DNA of 64,000 nucleotides from Membranipora membranacea (GCA_914767715.1 OU612071.1:27585681-27649680), one strand, 5' to 3'; numbered from the stretch's first letter, positions 21,492 to 34,513 are shown. Notes: generated by a model not told the origin, from the letters alone. Numbers and translations are program-made.

Positions 21492-22345
21492 GACTGTAAT
21501 TTGGAGTTGTTCACTCCTTGGCTCAAATCCAAAAATATCCTCCAATTTTCGGTTTTAGAATCCGCGATATGTATGGTTCAAATAGTGCAAATGCGATGAT
21601 AGCAGATCTGGACTTATAATTGCTGACAATTCGGTTATTAGAGAAAGACTTCAAAAACACAACTGAACTGTTGATGAACAATACCTCAGCGGTAAGTAGA
21701 GCTACTATCGTACAATGTGCGCTAGCCTCAACTACTGAGCACTGGTTTATTTTTGTGTTGGGCGAAATTCTCGTGGAATTGCTCAAGTATTTATTTTAAA
21801 CAATATTAACAAACTATAAATATGGTTCCAATCGTTAGGCAATAAAACAATCACTGTTTTGACAATAACTTGGCATTTATCATTCAGTCATAAAAATACA
21901 TAAACATTCAAAATCTTTGTAATAAGATCTTACCCTTGGTGCAGATGACCTTGAATTCTGTGTGATATCTGTCGCCTTGCTGTAACTAGCGGTATCTGTA
22001 ACTCTGTGTCTTAGCTCTGTTGACTGAATTGTGTCTAATTGATTTTAGACAATTTTCCTCGCTTGTGGGTTGCGGTATCTGCATCTCTGTGTATGTCTAA
22101 ACTATCATAGACTTGGTTCTTCGCTGAATTGCGGTATATCTGTAACTCTGTGTCTTAGCTCGCTTGGCTGAAATGTGTCTAATTGATTTTAGACAAATTT
22201 CCTCGCTTGTGAATTGCGGTATCTGTATCTCTGTGTATGTTTTAACTATCTTAGACTTGGTTCCTCGCTGAAATGCGGTATTTGTAACTCTCTGTATTTT
22301 GTCAAAGCTCTGTTGGCTGAATGTGTCAAAATGATTTAAGACAAT
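21492..22345 (+). repeat. Duplicated segment R3, copy B (uninterrupted)
   Basis: Matches the three parts of copy A at 15304-18443 and carries neither the LTR element nor the foldback element. It therefore shows both empty target sites. An internal unit of about 140 bases (GCGGTAT..., TTAGACAA...) is present one extra time. Confidence 0.85.
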
Positions 22346-24362
22346 TTTCCTCGCTGTGAATCTGCCTCCTTGGGCTGACTAAATCAGATAGTTATCTGAT
22401 TAAATGTGTAATGCAGTACGTCGTGAACCCGCCTCTTAGCGCTGACCGAATCAGATAATTAGTCCACTGCAGTAGCATTATGATGCACAGTATTCTAGGC
22501 TGGTGCCCCGTCCAGCAAGTTGCTTCCTGTTGATAGCTGATAGGAAATTTATAGCTGTGGTTTGCCAATTTGACAATATAGTCTTTTCTTATCTTAAAAT
22601 ACCTCATACAATCATATGTTTAATAAACTCTCACCTGTGGTGTCATTTCTATTGTGGTTGCTGTGGATTCGCCAGATGGTGATTCTGCTTCGGTTGTTTT
22701 CGATAGGATAGGATAAGAAATTGCATAGGCTTGTTTAAAAAGTTCATACCGGGGGTGTGGGTAGGGCCACAGTGCAATCATGCTAGCCTTCATGACTCCG
22801 GTAATAGCATCAGAAAAGACCAGTCAAAATGCTTTAAGTTAAGACATAAAGTTGGTCAAATTTAGAGAGTCAATTAACTTGCCATAACCCACAGAGTTGG
22901 CGACTTGATGGCGCAATATTTGGCTGCAATTTCTGCAACACACACTAGCATTCAGTACAATGGGGCCCAACTAACCCAAGAGAAAAAAATTCAAATGTAG
23001 AAACTTCGAGACTTGAACAGTGAATGAGATGGCTCTAACCAACTGAACCACCCCCTACTCTGATCAAGCAACACGCAGCTGTAATGTGACTAAAAAAATA
23101 CAATGTGGCTTGATCTCCTTTGGTTATATATTTTGGCATTTTGGCAATGGTATTTTGGGATATGGTATGTTGTCCCGCATGGTATTATGTCCAATCTGGC
23201 TTTAAATCCACTGGTATTATGACACATCTGGCTTTATATCCACTGGTATTTTGACACAACTGGCGTTTTGTACAACTGGTATTTTGGCATTGGTATATTG
23301 TGCAGTGGTGTTTTCACCTATGGCATTATGGCCATGGCATTTTGGCCACGGCATTTTGACACGGAATCGAAGACTAATTATGCTGGTACTTTGACAAATT
23401 TATGTATCTCTTCGAATAGAGGGGCAACGAAGTGGAGACTTTTAGGGGAGGTGTAGATTAATTTGGAGTAACACAAAAGTCTCTAATTGTATTTTGCTTG
23501 CAAAAATATTTATCCCTAAAGTGACGTAGTGCAGAAAGGGGGACCATTTCCCACATCTCTATGATGAGGTCAAACCTGCAGTTAATTATACAATAGTGGT
23601 AACATCATTGTGGAATCGATCTCACCAAATTATTTTTCATTTTATATCCCTCTGTTAATAAAACCTTACCTACTTGGCCAAAGTAATGCTGTAAAACTCT
23701 GATAAATAGCCATGACAACAACAATGCCAATGATAATAGAGCCTGGCTTGGCAGCGATTGAGGTCCGGAGTTAAGGTGAAAAGTACCTGTGGGGAGGATG
23801 AGGGAGGGGTTTTAGGTTTAAAACTCCGAATCAAGGCATCTGTTTGTGACCAAATCACCAGTTAAACAAAGGCTGTTCTGATGGAATTCGATGGAGAGAG
23901 TATGTAGAATGGATATACTATATCCAACCAAATAATGTATACACCAGGGCAAATGCTGGATAAATTGATTTCCAGGAATCCAATGTTTATAATTCACACG
24001 GGAATTTTGTCCCAATCCAATGAAAAAAATACAATGGGAATATTTTCATGTTATGTTGAGTTTGTAAATTTTTATCGGTACTGATCATATTTAACTAATA
24101 GACAGAGACTACAGTGGCTGCGGCAGACAAAGCTTTGTCTTGTGCATTATTATTTCTTGTTAAGTTTCACTGCTCATTCCGACAATTTCTCAAAATTAGG
24201 AATCTAAAATAGCTTAGCTATTTTGACCATTTATAATTTTCAGTTTTGGGGGAGGAAAACAATGTATCCTAGAGATCAGCTCAGCTTTGTCATCCTCGCT
24301 TTTTGAGTTACACCATGATTGTCTTTTTCATTTTGCGTAATAATGGAAATTTTTTATTTTAG
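22346..24362. other. Non-coding stretch with degenerate TGGTATTTTG repeats
   Basis: From about 23120 to 23400 the words TGGTATTTTG, TGGCATTTTGG and ACTGGTATTATGAC alternate irregularly, a decayed short tandem repeat. The rest shows no gene. Confidence 0.55.
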
Positions 24363-27300
24363 ATTCATATCCTTATTCAACTATTTGTGAAGGTGAAGGA
24401 CCACTATTTCATGATGATCTCAACTGGATGGACTCGGCAGCAGACCCTGATGATACTGCTGGATGCGGAGGTTATGATCCAACAGGAATCGGAATTGGTT
24501 GGTACCTTTTTTCTTTTATGTAAGATAAGATGAGATAAGATTTATTTTACCCCTCCCAAATTCATGAAAGTAATCATTTTAATTGGAGTGGCCTTTAGTT
24601 TTTTTGTAATCAGATGTAAAATTAGCTAGCAGTAGAAAGCATACTTGATGACAAAACCATTTTAGATCTTCGATGTTTGGCATACAGGAGTCGAGGTAAT
24701 CCGGTTGATTCTGAGAGTGCGTGTGATTTGAGTCCTTGTCAGGTTGCAGATAACTGTTGCATGCTGGGTAATGCACCTAAGTTTTACGTCGTCTTGTTGC
24801 ACGCTGTGGGCTGCTTGTCGGCGAGTTAGGTTTAAACCCCAAAGTCCGAGTGGAATGTAGCAATATTAATTGTAATATCAACTGATAATCCATACTGCAT
24901 CAATGCTTCCCCATCTACCTGAATTTCAAAAATAGTAACTGTAGCTCTTACAAAACGTAAGCCAAACTGGATGGCCTATAATTTCAGGTGAAGCAGATAC
25001 CAAAGATATTTTAGGGCCTGCTGAACGCATAGATGCCTCTATGAGTATCGGACAAGACAATTTATTGGATCCAACAGAGATGGACGAATTTGTGTCAAGG
25101 TACTTAGCTCTGATATGTATTAGTCTTCTGGATCATTGTTCGTGTCCTATACTAGCAGTGGCAACAACGGAGTATAAGCCTTCAATTAATCTTTGCGAAT
25201 TGGAGAAGTTGAGAATAATGTAACTTGACATCTTAGATTTTTAACATTCATCTACTGATGTTACATGTTCCAGAATCCGATCTGGACTTGACTGCCTACC
25301 ATCAAATCATCATTATTATGACTTTTATTTTTTATTATTTTTGAAAATTTGTGCTGGATCTCTATGGCAAGGGGAGTACAACACGGTCCCAGATACAGAG
25401 TGTTGTTGACGGGGCATCTACGCTGCTAACATCAATATTAGAACACGTTAGAATTAGATGTAGAGAGACCCTCAAAGGTATTTTAAACCCAATTCTGGCA
25501 GTTTTCTTTAATATTATACACAAGTGCAATCATGAGAATGTATTAACCTAGGATAGATAATAACACCAGTAAATTTTGTGGAATCAATTTGTGAAACCAT
25601 CTGACCATCTGACCATCTTTGGAGGGAAATAATACCAAAACCCCTTCCCTCCCGATACTGTGCATAGAACGATAATTTCATTTATAATTAATTTTTTACT
25701 CATTGTGAAATATAGAATCCTGATTAGTAATACTTTAATGCAGTCATACAAGAACCTGGGTTTTCTTGAGGCTGACCTAGTCTATTAATGTTGTAGGCAA
25801 TACCAGTGCTAGACAAAAAGCAGATGAGATTTTCCTATTGTTGGGCAATCCGTTCTCAGATTACAGCACAGACTATCGCCGTACAAAAACATTCGTGTCA
25901 AAGGGAATGGTTGAGGCAAAGGAGATAGCCATAGGGACGCACATTGATATAAGATCAGCTGCCACTCGCACTACACTATCCACTACACAGTATGTTCCAC
26001 TACTGCAAACTCTTTTGTTCTCAAAAGAAGAGTTTAGGAAAACTCTCCAAAATGACAAGCAGTGAGTTCTATAATTTCATTAAAAAAAATTTTTTCTGCT
26101 TTACTGCCAAGCTTGATCAAAGGGAGGACAATTAGAATTTCACAAAGCCGTTGATGTGAAAATTAATTGGTTGATTACTGTTTCAAGTCACCATTGCTTC
26201 ATTTCTGTTGCCCCGAGACAGAGACATCAAATATCTTGCCACCAGTTATTTGGGATGTGGCCTGTGACTCTTCTTCGACTGATATCTTTTAACCAGGTCA
26301 GATAAAAACTGTGATGGCTGAATAAAAATCTTTATGGTCTAACTAATCTTCATTGGTATTTCAGCCTTCAACACAACCCAGGGGTGGCGACTTTACTAAG
26401 TTGTAATCCCCTTTTTGCTGAGCATAGAGACGGACTGAGATTGGCCATCTATAACGATGACATTGAAGTTGGGAATCCGATGGGCAGCAAAACAGGGATA
26501 AACAAACTAATGATGTACTACTACGTGATAACCAATTCACCTAATACGAGCAGTCTGTCTTCCATTCACCTTGCCATGATAGCATATGCAAGCGATGTGA
26601 AGCAGTTTGGACACACACATATACTGCATCCCCTTGTTGAGGATCTGAAAAAGCTGAAACTAGGAGTTGATTTGTTTGTTGGAGGAAAGTCACACAGGGT
26701 TTACGGGACTGTTGTTAGCCTTACTGGAGACAAGCTTGATGCCAATGAGACGCAAGGTTTCGTGGCAAGTTTTAGCGCCCATCATTTCTGCAGATTCTGT
26801 AAAATGAGCCAGTCGCACATAAAAACGCGACATGGCAAATTGACAGCCTGCTGAGGGCAGAAGCTGATCGCGAAAACGACCTGCCAAACATAAGACAAAA
26901 ATCGCCTGTCTTTCTCCGAGCATGGTGTTAAAGCAACATGTATATTTATTGAGCTCCAGTATTTCAGTAGTGTTGCATCTTTCACTCCTGACTGCATGCA
27001 CGACATATTTGAAGGCGTGGCAAAGCGGGAGTTATCCCTCCTTCTTACATACTCAACGCTGACATCTAAGTTCACACAACTACATCAGCTGAACAACATA
27101 ATCAAAGCCTTCTGCTATGGGTGAGTCAAAGTTATTTCTTGCATTACGGGGTAAACCGACCTCATCAAGGTTAATGAGTGGATTTGTTTGCACAAGAAGT
27201 ATTCTGTGCAACTTCCTGTCCATAAGATGTACCAATGTTGGTGACAGGCTTTTGCATTGCGATAGGTTTAAGAGTATTGGTTCTCTAGTAAAATGGTCGA

Positions 27301-29011
27301 TAAATTAAAAATAATATATCGAATTCAAGATTATTTTGTTTTGTTTTAGGACGATAGATAAGAAAAACAAACTATCTGCTATTACGGTCAAGAAAAGTGT
27401 TGTCAAGATACGGCAGACAGTGGCTCAGGTATGGTGTCTTCTGAGGCGTTTACCTTTTATGATTGGTGACTTTATATCTGAAGGAGATTCTAATTGGGAG
27501 GTGTTCCTGTTATTGAGATATGTTGTCGAGTGTTTATTCCTCCCAGCTGTGACAGAAGCCTTCACATATGTACTTTCGGATCTGATTGAGAAGCATCACC
27601 AGAGTTTCTTAGAGGTAAGTTGTTTGCAACAAATGACTGTCAGACATGATAGAAATGTCTATGGTCAATACCAAATGATGTAGTTGGAATTTAAGTTGGA
27701 GTTTATCACCTGATGAAGTAAAATAAAACACATATCTTTACCTACCATATGCTGTCTGTAGATCAAATCCCCTTGCACTCAACAAACATTGTACACCATG
27801 GCTTTTATGAAGAAGCGCTCAGTTGTGAGATACATTATATTAATGACAATGAAATCAAAGGTATCATCAGCTAGCTAGCTAGCATACATATTTTATTTTG
27901 ACTTGCAATAATTTAATTGATTAATTTTTGTGTTTTAACCCATACAGGTTTATCCAGAGCAGAGCCTCACACCGAAACATCATTTCCTGATTCACTATGG
28001 AGAAGCGATACGAAGAAGCGGTCCAGTCAATGACTATTGGTGTATGCGTTTTGAAGCAAAGCATATAATGGCTTAACTCATAGCATCAGCGTCTCTTAAG
28101 ATTTTTGTGTTTTAATTAAACTGTGTAAATAGAAAGGAATTGCATTTTGAGGTGTATTCGATGCAGTAGAACAAATTGCAAATTCATATTCATATCTGGA
28201 GTACCACGTTTTTAAAAAAATTGTCCGTCTGTGTAAGAACAAAGAGTAGACAATCCATTAATACAAGGTAATAATCACATGTGTTACCCAACCAGTCTGT
28301 CAATAGAGTTTACAGTATTTACGGAAGGCCTTCGAGGGAGAGGGCATTCCTAGTGAAATGTCATTGACAATGCATGATAACATGGCTCTTGCAGGATTAT
28401 AGTTGACAATATCCCATTTCTGTGTGATTTTGGGTAAAACCGATATAAATTGACCTAATCAGAGTGATAATTTACAGTGTTGCGTTATGATTATTTTTCT
28501 GACACATTTTCATGAATTCAGGACGGAGTTATCTTCGCATGTAAAATGAGGGGCTAACTCCCTATAAATATATACAGATGACCATCTTCAAATAACTGTA
28601 GTATTATTTGAATTTAGGTAATTTCATCACCAGATAACATCATTTAGCCACTGGAGTGAGACTACAGCTCTAATTCAGAAGATGACTGCATACAAAAAGG
28701 ATGGTGACCGAATTATATCGGCAGAGCATGAAGGCACTGTGTACTCAGTTGGGATGGCTCTCTGCCACAAGATAAAAGGCTTTGGACAGCAAGCAATTGA
28801 TGTGATTTAGGATATTATGATGGGCCCAATTGCAGTCTGTAGTACAGTGGAGATAACTTACAACACACACATAGGGGCATATGAAGTTCAAAGGATAGAT
28901 ACCAGTGAAATGCAGGAGGTTCCTATAGATAGGCTAATAAATCAGAGACCAATGGATGTTCTGTTTTGTGGAAACAGGAATGTTATATCCCAAAGAGGGC
29001 TATTAATATGA
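24363..29011 (+). pseudogene. Decayed multi-exon gene of an uncharacterised, transposon-like family
   Basis: Exon-like blocks with GT/AG borders: 24363-24497, 24988-25099, about 25340-25477, 25797-26061, 26365-27120, 27350-27614, 27948-28076 and about 28645-29011. Phases agree at the junctions I could test: 24497/24988, 25477/25797, 26061/26365, 27120/27350 and 27614/27948. The protein contains Q-Y-V-P-L-L-Q-T-L, N-P-M-G-S-K-T-G-I-N-K, P-D-C-M-H-D-I-F-E-G and W-C-M-R-F-E-A-K-H. I remember these from long uncharacterised invertebrate proteins that look transposon-derived, possibly TNP2/CACTA-like; I cannot confirm the class. Two frameshifts lie in the fifth exon (near 26825-26840 and 26895-26915), the third exon lacks a clear acceptor AG, and TAG 28808-28810 interrupts the last block. 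The N-terminal part may lie upstream. Confidence 0.7.
26365..27120 (+). pseudogene. Largest exon of the decayed gene
   Basis: Begins after TTTCAG and ends at GTGAGT. Its first 163 codons are open to TGA 26852-26854 and include N-P-M-G-S-K-T-G, a Y-Y-Y stretch, H-P-L-V-E-D-L-K-K-L and a C-x2-C near H-H-F-C-R-F-C. Coding resumes in other frames (L-R-A-E-A-D-R-E-N-D near 26850, then E-L-Q-Y-F and P-D-C-M-H-D near 26990), which shows two small indels. Confidence 0.65.
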
Positions 29012-30980
29012 GAAAGTTATTTGCAGGATTTTAAATTGTTGAACTAATTCAGAGCAATTATTTTATAAAATTTGTTCTATTTATGATTGATACAATTAAA
29101 TATTGTACAGATACTTTGAAATACATATTGAAATTTCAGCAAGGCATGAACAACAGTAATTTGTCCACATTAATTTGTTGCGAGACTACCATATTTAGCA
29201 TCACTTTTGGATACGCATTGAAACCATATTAACTGTTTTCTAAGTCATGGTAGCTCATGAGCCGAATTATTTTTAGTGACACTGGTAGTGCTAGAGGAAG
29301 ATTATTACCATTTACCTAATATATTTACAGCAGAAGACAACAAATCCCTTTTCCGAATGATGAGGCATGGATCCAATCTATGATTGCAGAATTATTTCCC
29401 AGATCCTTCCAAATAATAATGACTTCAAGCATGCGTTTGTTAACATTCCATAAATACTTTATAGTACATAGCAAGCCAATGCTTTGCTATCGTTCACCTA
29501 ATCGTTCTCATTAATCAATGGCAAACCTGACAATTTTAAAACCATTTGTAAGCAGTGATAATCTTTTTTATATGATAACCATATATGACCGGAATGCTTT
29601 GAAATCATTCATTCAATATGTTGAAACATCCGTCTGTAGATGGAGGAATGAAATGATACATAAGTGTTTCCAAATACTTCGTAGCATTTGTAAAATGCTC
29701 TTAGAGGGTATCCAACAGGTTTAGACCCGATGCTTGCATTAGAGTTATTCTTTTCAATCTGTACAATAAGAAAAACATTTGATGGATGTATTGGCACGCT
29801 TCAGGACAGTCCAGAATTTTTGAGTGTGTACAGGCTTAAGGTGTTAACCTTGTTATTGCTTTTTGCCTTAATTTCATCATTAATCTCTTTTGATTTGATT
29901 TGTTTTGTCAGTTTTGATTTATCTAGCTGTCAAAACATCGCTAGTCTGTCCTTTGCTTGACCTTCCCTCGGTTTTGTTTTAGTTATTTTTAGATAATTTA
30001 TGGTGTCAAGTGCACCTGTTTATCAATGGTGTAATCTGTTGGTTTTCCGATTTTGCAATCTTTCCAGGGCTGTTTCCTGGCCCAGGTTTCTTGTGGCTGT
30101 GTAATAATTCAAAGATATGTTGTAACATGCACCTATTTCTATGGTGTAATCTGTTTGGTTTTCCAATTGCATAATTCTGGTCAGGTTGTCACACTGCCCG
30201 GATGACTCATGAATTTGAAATAATGGTTAGCTATATTTCAATACTTATTCGGTGTATCACTCACTCTACTTAGTCCTATATTCCAATCACCATGTAGTAA
30301 GCGCCTAACTAATTCAATTTGAAACTAAAACTACCCGTCACCATGCCCTGAATGCCTAAGTATGTACCTGTTTGGTCTCAGTTTACCCTATAAGTGAAAT
30401 TTGGTATTAAACTAATTTGGATTTACTTTGTTTGTTTGTTTACAGGTCGTTTGTGGTTTAATGGTGATTTCCTGTCTTCACAGTACAGTGTGAAGGGTTA
30501 ATTCTCTAAAGAATACTTTACCACACTTCTGCTAGAACTCGATCTCATATCTAAAACTTTAAAGTCCTTGAGTTTTGTTTAATTTTGTATCAATTGGTTA
30601 AAGGTAAGGTTCCGATGTCTGGTGACCTGAGATGAACCCTTGGTTCTAACTCCTAAACTTTTCAAGGTTATTGAAAACAATAAAAGACAATAATAGTTAA
30701 TTAATTGACAGCTTATTGTGTCAATTTGGCAAATGACAATGTATTTAACCCTTGAATTTTGCACTCAAGATCAATCAATCATAATTAGTTGACACAAGCT
30801 CAGTACAGTTAAATTATTAATAATAAATCATTTGAGGATGAGGATACTTCAATACCATGTTGTGTAAGTGATCCTTGCACCTTTGGAAGAAAATATGGCT
30901 GCTCTTTTACCCTAAGGTAATTATAAAACATGATGTTCTTTATGATGATTACATAAGAAAATGTCATCTAAACAGGTATG
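29012..30980. other. No gene recognised
   Basis: AT-rich DNA. Near 29830-30200 the words TGTTTATCAATGGTGTAATCTG and CCTATTTCTATGGTGTAATC indicate a small diverged direct repeat. Confidence 0.45.
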
Positions 30981-30981
30981 T

Positions 30982-30987
30982 TTTATT
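30982..30987 (-). terminator. Poly(A) signal of the small peptide gene
   Basis: AATAAA on the minus strand, about 76 bases after the TGA stop. Cleavage would fall near 30960-30970. Confidence 0.6.
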
Positions 30988-31062
30988 GGTTTTTATAATT
31001 CATAAGTATCTGACACATTTGTAATTAAGAAGAATTTTTGTTGTCACCTGTCATATTCCAAT

Positions 31063-31943
31063 TCATCTACCAGGACATCCTGAGAGGCAATCGGCTGGGT
31101 TGCGGTTGCCGATGCACTTATCCGCGCAGGACTGAAACAGAGAAATTAGAAAATGATAAAATCAACAAAATGATGTTTTTTATTTGTTGAGGAAACAAAC
31201 AGCCCAGCAAGATCAATGATATCATACATAACTCATTATCATGTTCATTAGCCATTTTGTAGTGTCTTTTTACTGAGTAAACTCAATACTGAGACTAAGC
31301 CGCTTAAGAAGGTGTCTAAACCTTCTATTTGTGATACTCAATGAAATTTCTAAGATTTTCAACAAATTATATCAATTAAAGCTGCAAATCCGCAACATTA
31401 TTATTTAGAAGTAGCTATCCAAATCATTTTCGATTTGTCTTTGAAGCAGCTTTGTGGAGAAATTTATAAGAACGATAACCGTTTACAAATGATGTGTTGT
31501 ACTGAATTGTTCCATACAACAAGGAAATATAATATAACTACGCTGTAAAGACAAAGAATTAGATTGAGAAATTTGCTAGATAGACTGACCTATGGTAAGT
31601 GTCATCCAACAAGTTATAAAACAAAACAAATTTGGTTTCACTTTTGCAGTTCCCTTGACAAAAATGTTGAATTGGTCGAAATCTTGATGTGACCTCAAAT
31701 GTGGGCTCTCAAATCACATGTGCGATTATGGCAAGGGTTTACTTTGATGTCTCATAACGCAGCTTCTGGTGGTCTTAGAGGGTCAATTATGAGATTGTTT
31801 TGAAGCTGACTAGCTGGAAAAATCAGATTTGATTATCTCAATTGATACAATTATTGGTCAAAAGCTCGACTTACCTTTTGTCCATTTGTGACCGCACAGC
31901 ACATGAGCAATATAACGGCTACTGAACTGATCCAAGCTATCAT
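31063..31943 (-). CDS. Small secreted cysteine-rich peptide precursor, two coding exons
   Basis: Coding exon 1 is 31943-31875 (23 codons) and coding exon 2 is 31131-31063 (22 codons plus TGA), joined by a phase-0 intron with a GTAAGT donor and a TTTCAG acceptor. The first part is a classical signal peptide: M-I-A-W, a hydrophobic core V-A-V-I-L-L-M, then C-C-A-V-T-N-G. The mature part has four cysteines spaced C-x3-C-x8-C-x3-C and ends C-P-G-R before the stop. If cut after N-G the mature peptide starts with Gln, and the final Gly-Arg could be an amidation site. The precursor is 45 residues. I know no matching family. Paired C-x3-C motifs suggest a helical hairpin, as in some defence peptides, toxins or hormones; function is unknown. 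Promoter, 5' exon and poly(A) signal are all in the expected places. Confidence 0.75.
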
Positions 31944-31953
31944 TGTGTCTTGT
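31875..31953 (-). other. Exon 2 of small peptide gene (start codon and signal peptide)
   Basis: 79 bases between a pyrimidine-rich TTTTTTTCGCAG acceptor and a consensus GTAAGT donor. Ten untranslated bases precede the ATG at 31943-31941. Confidence 0.7.
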
Positions 31954-32245
31954 CTGCGAAAAAAATAAAACACTGGAAGAAGATCGCTGCTTTGAATTTA
32001 ATTATTGATTGATAAAACTATTCCACCAATTCTTTGCACCTTGAATTGAAGCAAGAAGCTGAAAGTTTGGGTTTCAAGAGTCAAAAAATTATTGTGTTAC
32101 TCTTTATTATCCATCTTCACTTAGTTGTTCGAATGGGAATATGTAACAAACAAATAAATAAAGTGTATTAATAAAATTTCATAGTTCGCATTATATTATT
32201 ACATTTTATAAATGTCGGAAAAATAAGAGATGACTTGCGACTTAC

Positions 32246-32293
32246 CTACTGAAGTTATGTCAGGATATTTGTGAGCAGGCAGAGAAGAAGTGA
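32246..32293 (-). other. Non-coding exon 1 of small peptide gene
   Basis: Starts about 30 bases after a TATA box, at a TCACTTC initiator-like site near 32293. It ends AGTAG followed by GTAAGTC. The start is inferred from the TATA spacing. Confidence 0.55.
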
Positions 32294-32314
32294 CTCCATT
32301 GGAAACCATAGCTG

Positions 32315-32322
32315 TATTTATA
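32315..32322 (-). promoter_or_regulatory. TATA box of small peptide gene
   Basis: TATAAATA on the minus strand, followed about 30 bases later by TCACTTC. It is one of the few strong core promoters here outside retroelement LTRs. Confidence 0.6.
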
Positions 32323-32594
32323 CCTAAATTGGCATTTGCCATTGATGTGATGACGCAACATGAGCTTTCATGGTTATTCATAACTTGCCAAAACCAACGA
32401 TAGTGGTGATTTATTGTATATTGATAATTTATAATGATGATGAAAATGGCTAACAGAGAACTGTTGTGACCTCTTGGTGACATGAGTTCTACATTCTTTC
32501 ATGACAGCTTGCGCAACTCTATAGATTTTCTGCTCATCATTTTGCATATTTTTGTCTCTTTCGAGCATCGGCCATCAATGATGGTATAGACTAT

Positions 32595-32942
32595 TGTGAC
32601 AGCCATCACCTATCACGTACCAGGTTGTCACAAAGAACCACCTGGCTGTCACTGGGAATGCCATAATAATAATACTTTCCTATTTCACTTCCAGTGGCAG
32701 AAATAATACCTTCAAATAAACATTAATAACATTGATTAACTAATGGACTGTATCCTGGTGTGTGTGATTGTGCTTTGCCGTTTCTGTTGGGTGTGAACTA
32801 ATTATTAATCGCTTTACTATTTAACTGGTTTAGTTGGTATTAACTGAGAGAGAAAATACATTGTAGTCATGCACACATACACATAAGAATATTGTCTTAT
32901 CTTCACCACTGGTGATCGGCACACTGATTAAGTGCCATCACA
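32595..32942 (+). mobile_element. Solo LTR, diverged member of the TGTGACAG family
   Basis: Starts TGTGACAGCCATCACCT and ends GCCATCACA. It is flanked by CTAT at 32591-32594 and 32943-32946, a 4-bp target duplication. At 348 bp it is shorter and more diverged than the LTRs of the element at 15647-17351. It lies just upstream of the small peptide gene's promoter, about 270 bases from the TATA box. Confidence 0.85.
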
Positions 32943-33263
32943 CTATGACAAGCAGATTGGTATTAGTATCCTGTTTTTATCTCAAGACTGACATCCTACG
33001 TGATGTTATTCAATTTTCTGTAATGTCCAATCTTGGCTAAAATTCACAACTAATGACGGACTAGGATTGATTACTCTGCTTAAAATCAACATCATTTCAG
33101 TGTGTATGCTACCACACAAAGTTAGCAATATCCAACTATTGCATATTAAGTAAAATTTAATCAGCGAATTATGGTATAATATCCGTAAAATTAGCTTCAA
33201 CCACTGCTGCCACACAGCCAAATGTGTGCTTATAGAATTATGTATAGCTCAAAACGAATAAAA

Positions 33264-33500
33264 TGAGACTGCAATCTCAGCATTGTCACCTAATGAGCAA
33301 ATAATTTGCACAAACTGATTGTCAAACTTAGGGTATGAAATTAATTATCCACCGGCACGGGTGACGTGACGTACATACCGTCTTACTAATGCATACTGTA
33401 CATGTCATTAGCTGGTGCGTAGATTTCATGCCCTGATTTTGAAGATCAGTTTGTGCAAATTACTTGCCCATCAGGTGACAATTATGAGATTTAAGTCTCA
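33264..33500. mobile_element. MITE-like inverted repeat
   Basis: The left arm starts TGAGACTGCAATCTCA and the right arm ends GAGATTTAAGTCTCA. Arms of about 90 bases (ATTGTCACCT, AATTTGCACAAACTGAT, GCATGAAAT words) are inverted copies around a centre near 33385. No clear target duplication and no coding. Confidence 0.75.
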
Positions 33501-34513
33501 ATTGATTATCGTGGAGTTATGCAGAGTTCAATGAGCACAAATTTGCATGAGTGGCAGCAGTAGTTAAAGCTTAGCATGGTTTCTGAATGGGTTTGCAATT
33601 TCAAACGCCTCAAGGGTAATGTTGACGTAATAAAACCAAGCCTAAAACTCCTCCAGCCTCAAACAAGCTCAACTATCAATTAGGAGCTTCTTCTATTTGC
33701 AAGGTATATCACACTTCTTGGGTATTGTTTCAAGTTGAAATTCAAATACATAACCATGTGGGCACATGGTGTCCAGATGAGCGTAAATTGAAACCATAGC
33801 CATTCCATGTAGTATGGATAAAGCTTACACCAATTGAATAGGATTAAGGCATACGAAAAGCCCAAAAAAAAAATTACCACTAAATTTCTGTGCCAAGATT
33901 GCATAGCATTTCAATGTTTACAAAACCTCACTTCCACATGTCTCAAATAATTGATAATTCATTAAAATCTCTTTAAGCTGAATGAAAAAAATTGTGTGAC
34001 AAATAATGACAACTTGTAACACATTTTTTTAAATTGTAAGACTGTCATTATAGATTTGGCATTGCCAATGAATTGGGTATTATGGTTGTTGATTGATTGA
34101 CCAAGATGGTAAACAACACTGGCCATAAATTCAGATGAAAATGAAAATAAAAATGATAGCGTTAGTTTGACGAACTGAAAGTATCGTATCATATTATCGT
34201 CATATTGGCTTCAAACATAGTTCAAACATATTTCATTATGACGCCAAACTAGCGATATGAATGTACCATTGAATTTTGATTTTCAAGCAGCCTTTCATAA
34301 GTCAGACATCGTTATGTTAACAATCTGTTAAGATTATTTTTTTCTTAGCGTTGAATATTCGTTGATTAAGTTCCTTTCATAGAATTATGTTTAAAATGTA
34401 AAAGGGGTATAGGCTGAGATGGCTATAAACTCATGAATGAAACTGGAACCATCTAACTATACCAAACTCAATCAATTAAATGGCTGTTTGAACTTTGAGT
34501 AATCTACTGGCAA
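33501..34513. other. No gene recognised
   Basis: AT-rich DNA up to the left LTR of gypsy element 2. The last four bases are GCAA. Confidence 0.5.
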
